Assembly (NCBI GenBank): GCA_963851215.1
Contig: CAWKOG010000016.1
Coordinates: forward strand, 496,001 to 560,000
Reading direction: 5' to 3'
Length of the DNA stretch: 64,000 nucleotides
Origin: DATKFM01 sp963851215
GTDB lineage: Bacteria; Pseudomonadota; Alphaproteobacteria; Dongiales; Dongiaceae
Position 1 is the first letter of the stretch. Each line of letters starts with the position of its first letter. The notes below the pieces were generated by a model. The model saw only the letters and a list, made by a program, of their open reading frames with translations. It did no database searches and had not been told where the DNA came from. The translations under genes were made by a program, and so were the position numbers. Shown one piece after another: positions 37,182 to 45,995 of this stretch.

Positions 37182-37670
37182 ATGACCGGACTCCGCAAGC
37201 CCGCCCCACTCACCGCCCTGCGCATCCGCCGCGCCCGCGCGTCGGAAGCGCCGGAGCTGACCGAGCTCAGCCTGCGGTCGAAGGCGCTGTGGGGCTACGA
37301 CGCGGCGTTCCTGGCCCGCTGCCGCATCGCCATGCAGGTGAAGGAGGCCAATGTCGAGACGCAGCCCCATTACGTGGCGGAGATCGATGGCCGCATCGCC
37401 GGCTTCTACGGCTTCGAGCCGCTGCCCGAGGGCGTCGGCCTCGACTACATGTTCGTCGATCCCGAATTCATCGGCCGCGGCGTCGGCCGCGCGCTGATGG
37501 ATCATGCCGTCGCCCTGGCGCGCGAGCTCGGCCACGCGACTCTCACCATCGTCGCCGATCCGAATGCCGAAGGCTTCTATCGCCGGCTCGGCGCGCAGCG
37601 GGTCGGTTCCCAGGCTTCCGACGTCGGACCCGACCGGCAATTGCCGGTGCTGCGGATCGCCCTGCGCTAG
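37182..37670 (+). CDS. GNAT-family N-acetyltransferase
   Basis: 162 residues from ATG 37182; the longer frame would need a TTG start with no ribosome site. The acetyl-CoA binding motif A reads FVDPEFIGRGVGRALMDHAV, with the R-GVG-A loop, and ADPNAEGFYRRLGAQRVG is the usual motif B. Members transfer an acetyl group to an amine. The substrate cannot be told. It precedes the PmbA gene by 72 bp. Confidence 0.8.
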   Translation: MTGLRKPAPLTALRIRRARASEAPELTELSLRSKALWGYDAAFLARCRIAMQVKEANVETQPHYVAEIDGRIAGFYGFEPLPEGVGLDYMFVDPEFIGRGVGRALMDHAVALARELGHATLTIVADPNAEGFYRRLGAQRVGSQASDVGPDRQLPVLRIALR

Positions 37671-37742
37671 GCGCTCTCCGCCCTTGCTTTATCGGCCCCT
37701 GCGCGCCACTTAAGGCCGGTATCGAAGGAAATGGAGCCCCGC

Positions 37743-39125
37743 ATGGCTGCACCGGCCGCCAAACAATCCCCGTCGCCATCAGCCGATCCCCGCAATCTTT
37801 TGGAAGACTTGGTGCAGCGCGCCCGCAAGGCCGGCGCAGATGCCGCCGATGCGGTGCTGTTCGACAGCGCGTCCCTGTCGCTGAGTCAACGTCTCGGCAA
37901 TCCGGAAAAACTCGAGCGCGAAGAAAGCCGCGATCTCGGCCTCCGCGTCTTCGTCGGCAAGCGCCAGGCCATCGTCTCCACAACCGACATTTCCGCCACC
38001 ATGCTGAACGAGCTGGTGACCCGCGCCGTCGCCATGGCGCGCAGCGTGCCCGAGGATCCCTTCTGCGGCCTGGCCGACCCCGCCGATCTGGTGCGCGACT
38101 ATCCGAAGACGCTGGACATCTGCGATCCCGTCGAGCCATCGACAGCAGCGCTGCGCGAACGCGCGCGGTCCGCCGAGGATGCGGCGCGCGCGGTCAAGGG
38201 CATCACAAATTCCGAAGGCGCGGATGCCGGCTGGGGCCGCGGTGCGGTGACCATGGTGGCCAGCAATGGCTTCACCGGCAGCTATGAGTCTTCGCATCAC
38301 GGGCTCAGCGTCTCCGTGATCGCCGGCGAAGGCACGGCGATGGAGCGCGACTACGATTATGTCACCGCTGTTCACGGCGCCGATCTCGAGGACGGCGCCG
38401 TCGTCGGCCAGCGTGCCGGCGAGCGCGCGGTGCGCCGGCTCAATCCGCGCAAGGCGGCGACGGCGAAAGTGCCTGTCATCTACGACCCGCGCATCTCCAG
38501 CAGCCTGGTGGGCCATCTGGCCGGCGCTATCAACGGCGCCGGCATCGCCCGCGGCACCAGCTTCCTCAAGGACAAGCTGAATCAGCGCATCTTCGGCGCC
38601 GATGTCAGCATCATCGACGATCCGCACCGGCCACGCGGCTTGCGCTCCAAGCCGTTCGATGGCGAAGGCTTGGCGAACCAGCGCCGCGCCCTGATCGATC
38701 AGGGCGTGCTCACCGGCTGGGTGCTGGATCTGCGCTCGGCGCGGCAGCTCGGCCTGAAGAGCACCGGCCATGCCAGCCGCGGCACCTCGTCACCGCCCTC
38801 GCCTTCGCTGACCAATCTCTACATGGCGGCCGGCAAGCTGTCGCCGCAGGAGATGATCGGCGGCGTCCTGAACGGTTTCTATGTCACCGAGCTGATCGGC
38901 ATGGGCGTCAACGGCATCACCGGTGACTACAGCCGTGGCGCCGGCGGCTATTGGATCGAGCATGGCGAGCTGACTTATCCGGTCAGCGAAGTCACCATCG
39001 CCGGCAATCTCACGGACATGTTCCTGAATTTGGCGCCGGCCAGCGATTTGGAGTTCCGCCATGGCACCGACGCGCCGACTATCCGCGTCGACGGCATGAC
39101 GGTGGCGGGAGTTTCGAGTCACTGA
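37743..39125 (+). CDS. pmbA: PmbA/TldD-family metalloprotease component
   Basis: 460 residues from ATG 37743 (GGAG 8 bases upstream; an ATG at 37731 is less well placed). TldD/PmbA(TldE) pairs degrade or mature peptides such as microcins and antitoxins. Motifs include LFVGKRQAIVSTTD-type N-terminal strands, VIYDPRISSSLVGHLAGAIN, the SLTNLYMAAG region, GVNGITGDYSRGAGGYWIEH and PVSEVTIAGNL near the C-terminus. The metal-binding HExxxH helix of TldD is not obvious, so this is the PmbA/TldE-type partner. The stop overlaps the convergent membrane gene by 7 bp. Confidence 0.85.
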   Translation: MAAPAAKQSPSPSADPRNLLEDLVQRARKAGADAADAVLFDSASLSLSQRLGNPEKLEREESRDLGLRVFVGKRQAIVSTTDISATMLNELVTRAVAMARSVPEDPFCGLADPADLVRDYPKTLDICDPVEPSTAALRERARSAEDAARAVKGITNSEGADAGWGRGAVTMVASNGFTGSYESSHHGLSVSVIAGEGTAMERDYDYVTAVHGADLEDGAVVGQRAGERAVRRLNPRKAATAKVPVIYDPRISSSLVGHLAGAINGAGIARGTSFLKDKLNQRIFGADVSIIDDPHRPRGLRSKPFDGEGLANQRRALIDQGVLTGWVLDLRSARQLGLKSTGHASRGTSSPPSPSLTNLYMAAGKLSPQEMIGGVLNGFYVTELIGMGVNGITGDYSRGAGGYWIEHGELTYPVSEVTIAGNLTDMFLNLAPASDLEFRHGTDAPTIRVDGMTVAGVSSH

Positions 39126-39466
39126 TCCTGTTCATCGGCATGCAGGCGGTGCAGAAATCGGTGCAGCCAGGGCGCGATGACGATGGCGGCGGTTCCCAGG
39201 AACACGATGCCGCTGAACAGCGAATAGACGATGGCGAAAACTTTTCCGCCCGCCGCGTCGACGTGATCCACGGGACCCATGCCCGTCAGGATCATCGATG
39301 CATTCAGCGCCGAATCCAGCCAGCCGAAGCCCGCGAAGTAGTGATAGCCCAGCGTTCCCGAGCCCAGGCCGAAGGCGATGATTGCAGCGCCCAGGCCGCT
39401 GAACCGCAGCAGGCGGCGGACCCAGAGGTCGTAGGGCAACAGCTTGGCGGTGTGGTGTTCGAACAT
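39119..39466 (-). CDS. Small ion-channel-like membrane protein
   Basis: 115 residues. Two membrane helices (about 20-45 and 78-100) flank a re-entrant-looking stretch YFAGFGWLDSALNASMILTG, an arrangement like the pore domain of two-helix potassium channels. The position that should carry TVGYGD reads LTGMGPVD, so potassium selectivity is not expected. A His-rich cytoplasmic tail ends the protein. It is convergent with pmbA. Function is inferred only from topology. Confidence 0.55.
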   Translation of the reverse strand: MFEHHTAKLLPYDLWVRRLLRFSGLGAAIIAFGLGSGTLGYHYFAGFGWLDSALNASMILTGMGPVDHVDAAGGKVFAIVYSLFSGIVFLGTAAIVIAPWLHRFLHRLHADEQDQ

Positions 39467-39539
39467 GGCCGGCCTCCGCGGGAGCGAGTTTGAGGCCTTC
39501 AGTCAAGACGAGGCGCACCAGCCGGACAACCCCCGCTAT

Positions 39540-40670
39540 TCAGCCGCCCTTCGCCCGGCGCCGGGTTTCCGCCTGCCAGAGATCGCGCCAGGCGCGCGCC
39601 GACATCAGGCCGCGATGATGGAAATAGACCGCCTGCGCTGCCGCTCGCAGCGGCGGCGTGGCGATTAGTGCGTCCGCCAGCCAATCCGGCGGTGCCGCAT
39701 CCAGCAGTCGTCGCAGCGCGCCTTTCCAGAGGAAGCGCGGATAGGCGTCGCCCAGCGTCTGCGCCGGGTGTGGCGCGCCTTCAGACAGGTGGTCGGCGAT
39801 GGCATGAGCGGCGCGCCAACCGGACTCCAGCGCCGTGTGGATGCCGCCGGCCGTCAGCGGCGAAACGATCCCCGCCGCGTCGCCCACCAGCAGCAGGCGA
39901 TCGCCGAACCATTTCCTGACCCGCCCGCCGACCGGGATCACGCCGGCACGCCGGCCAATCAGCCGCGCGCCATCGAGATCGAACAACCGGCCCAGCTTGG
40001 CCATCAGCGCCGGCAGGTCGGGCTTCACCGGCGCGCGGCAGGCGAGCCCGATCTGGGCAATGCCATGCATGCCGATGAAGGCCCAGGCGATGTAGCCCGG
40101 CGCTATCCGGCGGTCGATGAAGCAATGCAGGACATCCGGGTCCAGGCCGCGGAGGCCTACATACTCGCCCTCGATTCCCGTGAGGAACTGCTGGTTCCGG
40201 CCGAGCCCGAAATCCCGCGCCACCGCCGAGCGCGGCCCGTCGGCGCCCACCAGGAAGCGCGCCCGGGCGTTCAGGCCCAACAGCTCGAGGCCGTCGGGCT
40301 GCCGTTGCGCGCCGGCATAGGCGCGGCCGAAACGGAGCTCCGCGCCCGCCTGCCCCGCTTCCCGCGCGAACCAGGTCATCAGCCGCGCGGTGTCCGTGGC
40401 CAGGAAGTAGTAGCCGGGCGAGCTCAGATCGATATGGGCCAAGGACGGCCCATAGAGCCGCACGCCGCGGATGCGCCGAACGAGGCGGGACGGTACTTCC
40501 CAACGCTCCGCCACCTCCTTGACCAGGATGCCGGTGGTGCGCACCCGCGCGCCCGGCGCTGGCTGCCGTTCCAGCACCAGGGTCCGTAGCCCCCGCAATG
40601 CCGCCGAGCGGGCGCAGATCAGCCCGGCGAAACTGCCGCCGGCGATGGCGAGATCGTAGTGGTTGGCCAT
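39540..40670 (-). CDS. FAD-dependent oxidoreductase, geranylgeranyl-reductase family
   Basis: 376 residues. The N-terminal dinucleotide fold reads LAIAGGSFAGLICARSAALR (GxGxxG variant GGSFAG at 11-16), the second FAD contact is LLLVGDAAGIVSPLTAGGIH, and VGADGPRSAVAR is the middle motif. This grouping covers geranylgeranyl reductase-like and related flavoproteins that reduce isoprenoid or lipid double bonds. It sits near diacylglycerol kinase-like, LpxH-like and glycosyltransferase genes, so a lipid substrate is plausible. It is the only gene between 39.5 and 40.7 kb on this strand. Confidence 0.8.
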   Translation of the reverse strand: MANHYDLAIAGGSFAGLICARSAALRGLRTLVLERQPAPGARVRTTGILVKEVAERWEVPSRLVRRIRGVRLYGPSLAHIDLSSPGYYFLATDTARLMTWFAREAGQAGAELRFGRAYAGAQRQPDGLELLGLNARARFLVGADGPRSAVARDFGLGRNQQFLTGIEGEYVGLRGLDPDVLHCFIDRRIAPGYIAWAFIGMHGIAQIGLACRAPVKPDLPALMAKLGRLFDLDGARLIGRRAGVIPVGGRVRKWFGDRLLLVGDAAGIVSPLTAGGIHTALESGWRAAHAIADHLSEGAPHPAQTLGDAYPRFLWKGALRRLLDAAPPDWLADALIATPPLRAAAQAVYFHHRGLMSARAWRDLWQAETRRRAKGG

Positions 40671-40765
40671 GGTATTCCCCGCTCATGTCGGAGGCGGGGA
40701 GCCTGTATCGATTCCCTGGCCAAGCCGCGGCCGGATCGCGGCGCAATCATGGCGGTGCTAGGGGT

Positions 40766-41762
40766 TTAGCGGGGCAGGACCGCCGCCGGCGCCATCAGGG
40801 AAAGCGAGACCGGCGCCAGGCGTATTTCCGCCGGCAGATGGGCGATGATATCGCCGTCGCCTTGCACGGGATCGCCGGCAGGACCCTCGATCCGCACCTC
40901 GCGGCCGCTGACGATCCGATAGTCCTTGAGGCGTGGCAATAAACCGAGCGTCAGAGCCAGCGCGTAGCGGATGGCGTTCCAGCGGCCGCCGCGCTGGAAC
41001 AAACAGACCTGGAATTCCGGCGAGTTCCAGCCGCGCTTCAGGTGCTGCGACATAGGGACCCGCATAGAGTTGGCCCTTGGCGACGACGACGGAGGCGGCG
41101 TCATACGTCTTGCCATCGACGGTCACGCGATAGCGGCCGTAGGGAAAGAGAAAGAGTTGCCGGAAGGCTTCCCAGACATAGGCCAGCTTGCCGATGCGCT
41201 GTTTCAGCGCCGTGCTGACATTGGCCACCACATGGGCATCGAACCCGGCACCCGCCATGATGGTGAAGCAGCGGCCGTTGGCCTGGCCGAGATAGACTTG
41301 CCGTTGTTCACCGTTCAGGGCGGTCTTTGCCGCCACCGCCGGCGAGAAGCGCTGACCGATCTCCCGCGCCAATACATTGGCCGTGCCCAGCGGCACGATG
41401 CAGAGCGGCAGCGCTGACGTCGCACCCGCGCCGGAGACCGACATCAAACCGTTCACGGCCTCGTTGATCGTGCCGTCGCCGCCGGCGATGGCCAGCAGAT
41501 CGAGCGCGGCAAAGCCATTTACCCCGACGCAAGCTTCCCGCGCCAGGCGCTCCGCATCGCCGCGGGCCTCCGTTGCCAGCAACTCGACTTCCGCGCCGGT
41601 GAGCCGCATCGCAGCGATGGTCCGCCGCAACTTGCCCAGCCGCCGCCGGCCTGCCTTCGGATTGAAGACGACAAGCACCCGCTTGGATTGTGACCGGCCG
41701 GACTCCGGATAGGCGCTTGATATGCCGTCATTCATCTGCGTGCCGTCAGCCTGTATCGCCAT
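40766..41762 (-). CDS. Diacylglycerol/sphingosine kinase-family lipid kinase (frameshifted)
   Basis: The N-terminal two thirds show VLVVFNPKAGRRRLGK, the catalytic AIAGGDGTINEAVNGL loop, PLGTANVLAREIG and AGAGFDAHVV, typical of the DagK/YegS/BmrU family. Near 41027 the frame breaks. Removing one base gives RLNSPEFQVCLFQRGGRWNA, and the C-terminal domain continues to 40766. The span is 3n+1, about 331 residues restored. It probably phosphorylates a lipid such as diacylglycerol. It is divergent from the phosphoesterase gene, with 156 bp between. Confidence 0.8.
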
Positions 41763-41918
41763 TGCATGTCAACTCCATGATGATCCGGCGGCAGATGCAT
41801 GAAGGTTCGATGAAATCTCTGGGTTGCCGTTAAAACTCGCTGTTAACCGCTTATAACTGCAACAATTAGCCGCTAAAGACCGTGGCAGGGATGGCTCGCG
41901 CAGGAACCATCAATTGCC

Positions 41919-42716
41919 ATGAATGACACGTCAGCGATCAACCGCTACCGCTCCATCTGGATATCGGACATTCATCTGGGAACCCGAGGATGTAAGGCCG
42001 ACTTACTGCTGGATTTCCTCAGGCACAACGAATCCGAGTACCTTTACCTGGTCGGCGACATCGTCGATTGCTGGCGCCTGCGGCGGAGCTGGTACTGGAC
42101 CCAGAGCCACAACGACGTGGTGCAGAAGCTGCTGCGCAAGGCGCGCAAGGGAACACGGGTCTATTTCGTGCCGGGGAATCATGACGAACCGTTCCGGGAC
42201 TATGTGGAGATGCAGTTCGGCGGCATCACCGTGCTGCCGGAAGCGGTGCATGAGATGGCCGACGGCCGGCGATTCCTCATCCTCCATGGCGATGCCTTCG
42301 ACGGCATCGTGCGCTATGCGCGCTGGCTCGCCTTCCTCGGCGACCGCGCTTACAACACGATGATCACCATCAATCACTGGTACAATGAGCTGCGCCATTT
42401 CTGCGGCTACGACTACTGGTCGCTCTCTGCCTATCTCAAGCACAAGGTCAAGAACGCGGTCGAGTTCATCAGCAGTTTCGAGCATGCCGTCGCCGAAGAG
42501 GCGAAGCGGCGCGGTGTCGACGGCGTCATCTGCGGCCATATCCACAAGGCGGAGATCCGCAGGATCGGTGACATCCTCTACTGCAACGACGGCGACTGGG
42601 TGGAGAGCTGCACGGCGCTGGTGGAGCATCGCGACGGCCGGCTGGAGATCATCGACTGGCCGGCGGTGCGCAAGATCTCGTTCTTCCATATGGCGCAAAA
42701 AGTCACCGCGTCCTGA
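41919..42716 (+). CDS. Metallophosphoesterase, UDP-2,3-diacylglucosamine diphosphatase-like
   Basis: 265 residues with the full binuclear metallophosphoesterase set: SDIHLG (16-21), YLVGDIVDCW, FVPGNHDEPF, LHGDAFDG and GHIHKAEIR. LpxH-type enzymes cleave UDP-2,3-diacylglucosamine in lipid A synthesis. This member belongs to the longer LpxH-like group common in alphaproteobacteria, often encoded beside a glycosyltransferase, as here (the next start overlaps its stop by one base). The exact reaction is inferred. Confidence 0.8.
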   Translation: MNDTSAINRYRSIWISDIHLGTRGCKADLLLDFLRHNESEYLYLVGDIVDCWRLRRSWYWTQSHNDVVQKLLRKARKGTRVYFVPGNHDEPFRDYVEMQFGGITVLPEAVHEMADGRRFLILHGDAFDGIVRYARWLAFLGDRAYNTMITINHWYNELRHFCGYDYWSLSAYLKHKVKNAVEFISSFEHAVAEEAKRRGVDGVICGHIHKAEIRRIGDILYCNDGDWVESCTALVEHRDGRLEIIDWPAVRKISFFHMAQKVTAS

Positions 42717-43715
42717 TGCGCATTCTCATCGTCACCGACGCCTGGCAGCCTCAGGTGAACGGCGTGGTGCGTACGCTGACCCGCACGCGCGAGGAGCTGG
42801 TGCGGCCTGGGCCATGAGGTCCATGTCTTCTCGCCGGATCTCTTCCACAACATGGCCTGCCCGACTTATCCGGAGATCCGGCTGGCGCTGCTGCCGGCGC
42901 GCAAGCTGACGGCGATGATCGAGGCGTTGCAACCCGCGGCGATCCATATCTCCACCGAGGGGCCGCTGGGCCAGGCGGCGCGGCGCTACTGCCGCAAGCG
43001 TGGCTTGCCTTTCACGACGGCCTATCACACGCGCTTTCCTGAGTATATCGAGGCGCGATTCCGCATTCCCGTGTCCTGGAGCTATCGCACGCTGCGCCGG
43101 TTCCATGCGCCGTCCCATGGAGTGATGGTGGCGACGGGTTCGATCCAGACGGAACTGGAATCCCGCGGCTTCACGCGGGTGAAGCGCTGGTCGCGCGGTG
43201 TCGATGTCAAGCTGTTCCGGCCCGGGGATAAATCGTTCCTCGACCTGCCACGGCCGATCCATCTCTGCGTCGGCCGCGTCGCAGTGGAGAAGAATCTCGA
43301 GGAGTTTTTGAAGCTCGATCTGCCGGGCAGCAAGGTCGTGGTGGGCGACGGGCCGCTACTGCCGGACCTGCGGCGCAAATATCCTGATGTCCACTTCGCC
43401 GGTGAAAAACAGGGCGAGGAGCTGGCCGCCTACTACGCCGCCTGCGACGTCTTCGTCTTTCCCAGCCGCACCGACACCTTCGGCCTGGTGCTGCTGGAGG
43501 CCATGGCCTCGGGCCTGCCGGTCGCGGCCTATCCGGTGCCGGGGCCGTTGGATGTGGTGGATGGCACCGGCGCCGGTGTCCTGAGCAACGACCTTGCCGA
43601 CGCTGCCCGCCGCGCCCTCGACATCGCGCCGGAGCGTTGCCGCGCGGTCGCCCTTACCTATTCCTGGCCGCGCTCGGCCGAACAGTTTCTGGGAAATCTG
43701 CAGCCGTTTGCTTGA
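42716..43715 (+). CDS. Group 1 glycosyltransferase (frameshifted)
   Basis: It begins ATG 42716 with MRILIVTDAWQPQVNGVVRT, the canonical GT4 N-terminus, and breaks near 42804 where one extra G sits in GTGCGGCCTGGG. Removing it reads EELVRLGHEVHVFSPDLFHN and the frame continues to 43715, about 332 residues. The C-terminal GT-B donor domain is intact (VCVGRVAVEKNLEEFLKLD, FAGEKQGEELAAYYAACDVF, SRTDTFGLVLLEAMASGLPV with the E-x7-E). It resembles GDP-mannose-dependent alpha-mannosyltransferases. It forms a pair with the phosphoesterase. Confidence 0.85.
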
Positions 43716-43881
43716 CGCCGGACTGTGGCGCCGTGCCGAGGCGTTTGCCGAGTCCGGTCTGAAGCTCATGCGCGCCGGCAGGAGCGACGTGGAAGAACGA
43801 TACGACCTCCAGCATCCCATCCACCTGGCGGTCCACCGAGGAGAGCGACGCGGTCAATTCTTCGACCAGTGACGCGTTCTT

Positions 43882-45738
43882 CTAAGTCACCAATTCCATC
43901 TGCGTCACCATGTCGTCGACCTGCTGCACCCCGTCCGCCTGCTCGCTGCTGGCGGAGGCGATTTCCGCCACGATGTCAGCCACGCGCTTCACCGCGCCGC
44001 CGATATCGGACAGGGTGGCGCCGGTCTTGTTGACAAGGTCGACGCCCTTGCGCACCTGGCCGGTGCTTTCGCCGATGAGTGTCTTGATCTCCTTGAGCGC
44101 CTGGCCGCTGCGCTGCGCCAGGCCGCGCACTTCGCTGGCGACTACGGCAAAGCCGCGGCCGGCATCGCCGGCGCGTGCCGCTTCCACCGCCGCATTCAGA
44201 GCCAGCAGATTGGTCTGGAATGCAATTTCCTCGATCAGGGTGACGATCTCGGCGATGCGGCCCGATGACGTTTCGATATGGCTCATGGCTTCCACGGCGG
44301 CCATCGCCACCTGGCTGCTGCCCTCCGCGGCCGACCGCGCGTCCAGGGCAAGCTGGTTGGCCTGCTGCGCATTGCCGGAGTTTTGCTTCACCGTCGTCGA
44401 AAGCTGCCGGATCGCGGCCGCCATCTCCTCCAGGCCGGCCACCTGTTCCTCGGTGCGCGAGGAAAGATCCACGGCGCCCGTCGCCAGTTGATTGGTCGCG
44501 CCCTTGATGGCCGTCATGCCTTCGACCGTCTGCTCGACGATCGCCGCCAGCTTTTCCGCCGTCCCGTTGGTATCGGCCTTGAGGCGCAGCATTTCGCCGG
44601 TATAGGCGCCGTTCACCCGCTTGGAGAGATCGCCGTCAGCCAGCGCCGACATGACCGTCACGACCTCGGCGAGCGCCGTCGCCACAGCATCCGCCCAGCA
44701 ATTCATCCCCTCGCCCAGTTTCAGCATGACATCGCTGCGTCCCGACAGATCCACCCGCCGCGACAGATCGCCCGCCGCCGCGGCCTCGGCGAATACCGCC
44801 AGGTCTTCCTGGAAGCGACGGCGTTCCTCCTCGGCCTGCTGCGCCGAGGTCATCCGCATCACGTCCTCCAGCACCTTGGCCACGGCATCCGCCCAACGGT
44901 TTATGCCCTCGCCCAACTGCAGCATGACGCCGCCGCGGCCCGAGAGATCGACCCGCTTCGACAGGTCCCCGGCGGCCGCGGCCTCGGCGAACACGGCCAT
45001 GTCTTCCTGAAAGCGGCGGCGTTCCTCTTCCGCGGCCCCTTGGGCGCGCCGTATGCGATGACCAAGGAACACGACGGCGCCGACGATGAGAACGATGATC
45101 GAGCCGACAATGTATTGCGCCACGGTTTGCCCGTTCACGGTCTGCAGTTGATCGTGGAAGACGGCGAACTGCATATCCTGAATGGTGCGCGAGGCCTCGG
45201 CGATCGTGCGCGTGATACTGGCATATGTCCGGTTCATTGCCGCCATCTGTGCAGCCGCCTCGCCGAACTGGCTTTTGCGATAACGCGCAAAGACGATGTC
45301 AGCGGAACCGTTCATGACCTCCATGGAAGCAGCGACCTGGTCGATGGCATGCATGACGAACTTGCCTTCGGCGGTCGTCTTCTGCGCCATTTCCTGCCGG
45401 AACTCAGCCAGCCGTTGATTGAAAGCGGCAAGGGCGGTGTCGCGCTTCTTCTCTTCGGCGTCGATGGCGTGGCTTTCGAAGACGTCGTTCGCGGGGGCGT
45501 TGACCTTCTGCGCCAGGTCGCCCAGGTCGAGAAAGGTCGCCAGATAACCCGCGTGATTCTGGGTCATGCTGACCGATTGGCCATAGAGGCCGGTCATGAA
45601 TTGATTGAGGTACAGCCCGCCGCAAATCGTGGCGATTACCATCGCCGCCAGGGCGAAGTAGATGAGGTCCAGAGTCTTGAAGCCCGCCCAGCGTTGGACT
45701 GCTATGCCGCCTGCGGTACCGCGGTTGAAAAGTGGCAT
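43882..45738 (-). CDS. Methyl-accepting chemotaxis protein with triple HAMP-like repeat, premature stop
   Basis: 618 residues. Two membrane helices (about 22-45 and 210-230) bracket a helical periplasmic sensor. HAMP-like units of similar sequence follow (AVFAEAAAAGDLSKRVDLSG, then AVFAEAAAAGDLSRRVDLSG, then SALADGDLSKRVNGAYTGEM), then the signalling hairpin tip EEIAFQTNLLALNAAVEAAR. It stops at ..VTQMELVT, where the sister gene reads VTQKNATLVE. The stop is a TAG (43882-43884) at a conserved Gln codon, and the same frame continues KNASLVEELTASLSSVD to 43654. This is a point mutation, sequencing error or true shortening. Confidence 0.85.
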   Translation of the reverse strand: MPLFNRGTAGGIAVQRWAGFKTLDLIYFALAAMVIATICGGLYLNQFMTGLYGQSVSMTQNHAGYLATFLDLGDLAQKVNAPANDVFESHAIDAEEKKRDTALAAFNQRLAEFRQEMAQKTTAEGKFVMHAIDQVAASMEVMNGSADIVFARYRKSQFGEAAAQMAAMNRTYASITRTIAEASRTIQDMQFAVFHDQLQTVNGQTVAQYIVGSIIVLIVGAVVFLGHRIRRAQGAAEEERRRFQEDMAVFAEAAAAGDLSKRVDLSGRGGVMLQLGEGINRWADAVAKVLEDVMRMTSAQQAEEERRRFQEDLAVFAEAAAAGDLSRRVDLSGRSDVMLKLGEGMNCWADAVATALAEVVTVMSALADGDLSKRVNGAYTGEMLRLKADTNGTAEKLAAIVEQTVEGMTAIKGATNQLATGAVDLSSRTEEQVAGLEEMAAAIRQLSTTVKQNSGNAQQANQLALDARSAAEGSSQVAMAAVEAMSHIETSSGRIAEIVTLIEEIAFQTNLLALNAAVEAARAGDAGRGFAVVASEVRGLAQRSGQALKEIKTLIGESTGQVRKGVDLVNKTGATLSDIGGAVKRVADIVAEIASASSEQADGVQQVDDMVTQMELVT

Positions 45739-45995
45739 CGTATCTTGAGGTCCCCAGCCTCGTGGGTAAGGGCGACCGTCCGCATGCCGTCATACGGTCG
45801 ACAAATCGCCATCCATGTATGCCGGAACTGGTTAACGAACGCCTAAACGTTACGGCACCGCTGAAAGCTATTATTTCGCCCGGCCACGGTAAGTCCTTCG
45901 TCATCTTAGATGTTGGTTAACTGTCTTACGGTATTAGACAAAGCTGAGCGTACCGGTTTGGCGAACTCAAAACGTACCGGCCTGGGGGACTTGAT

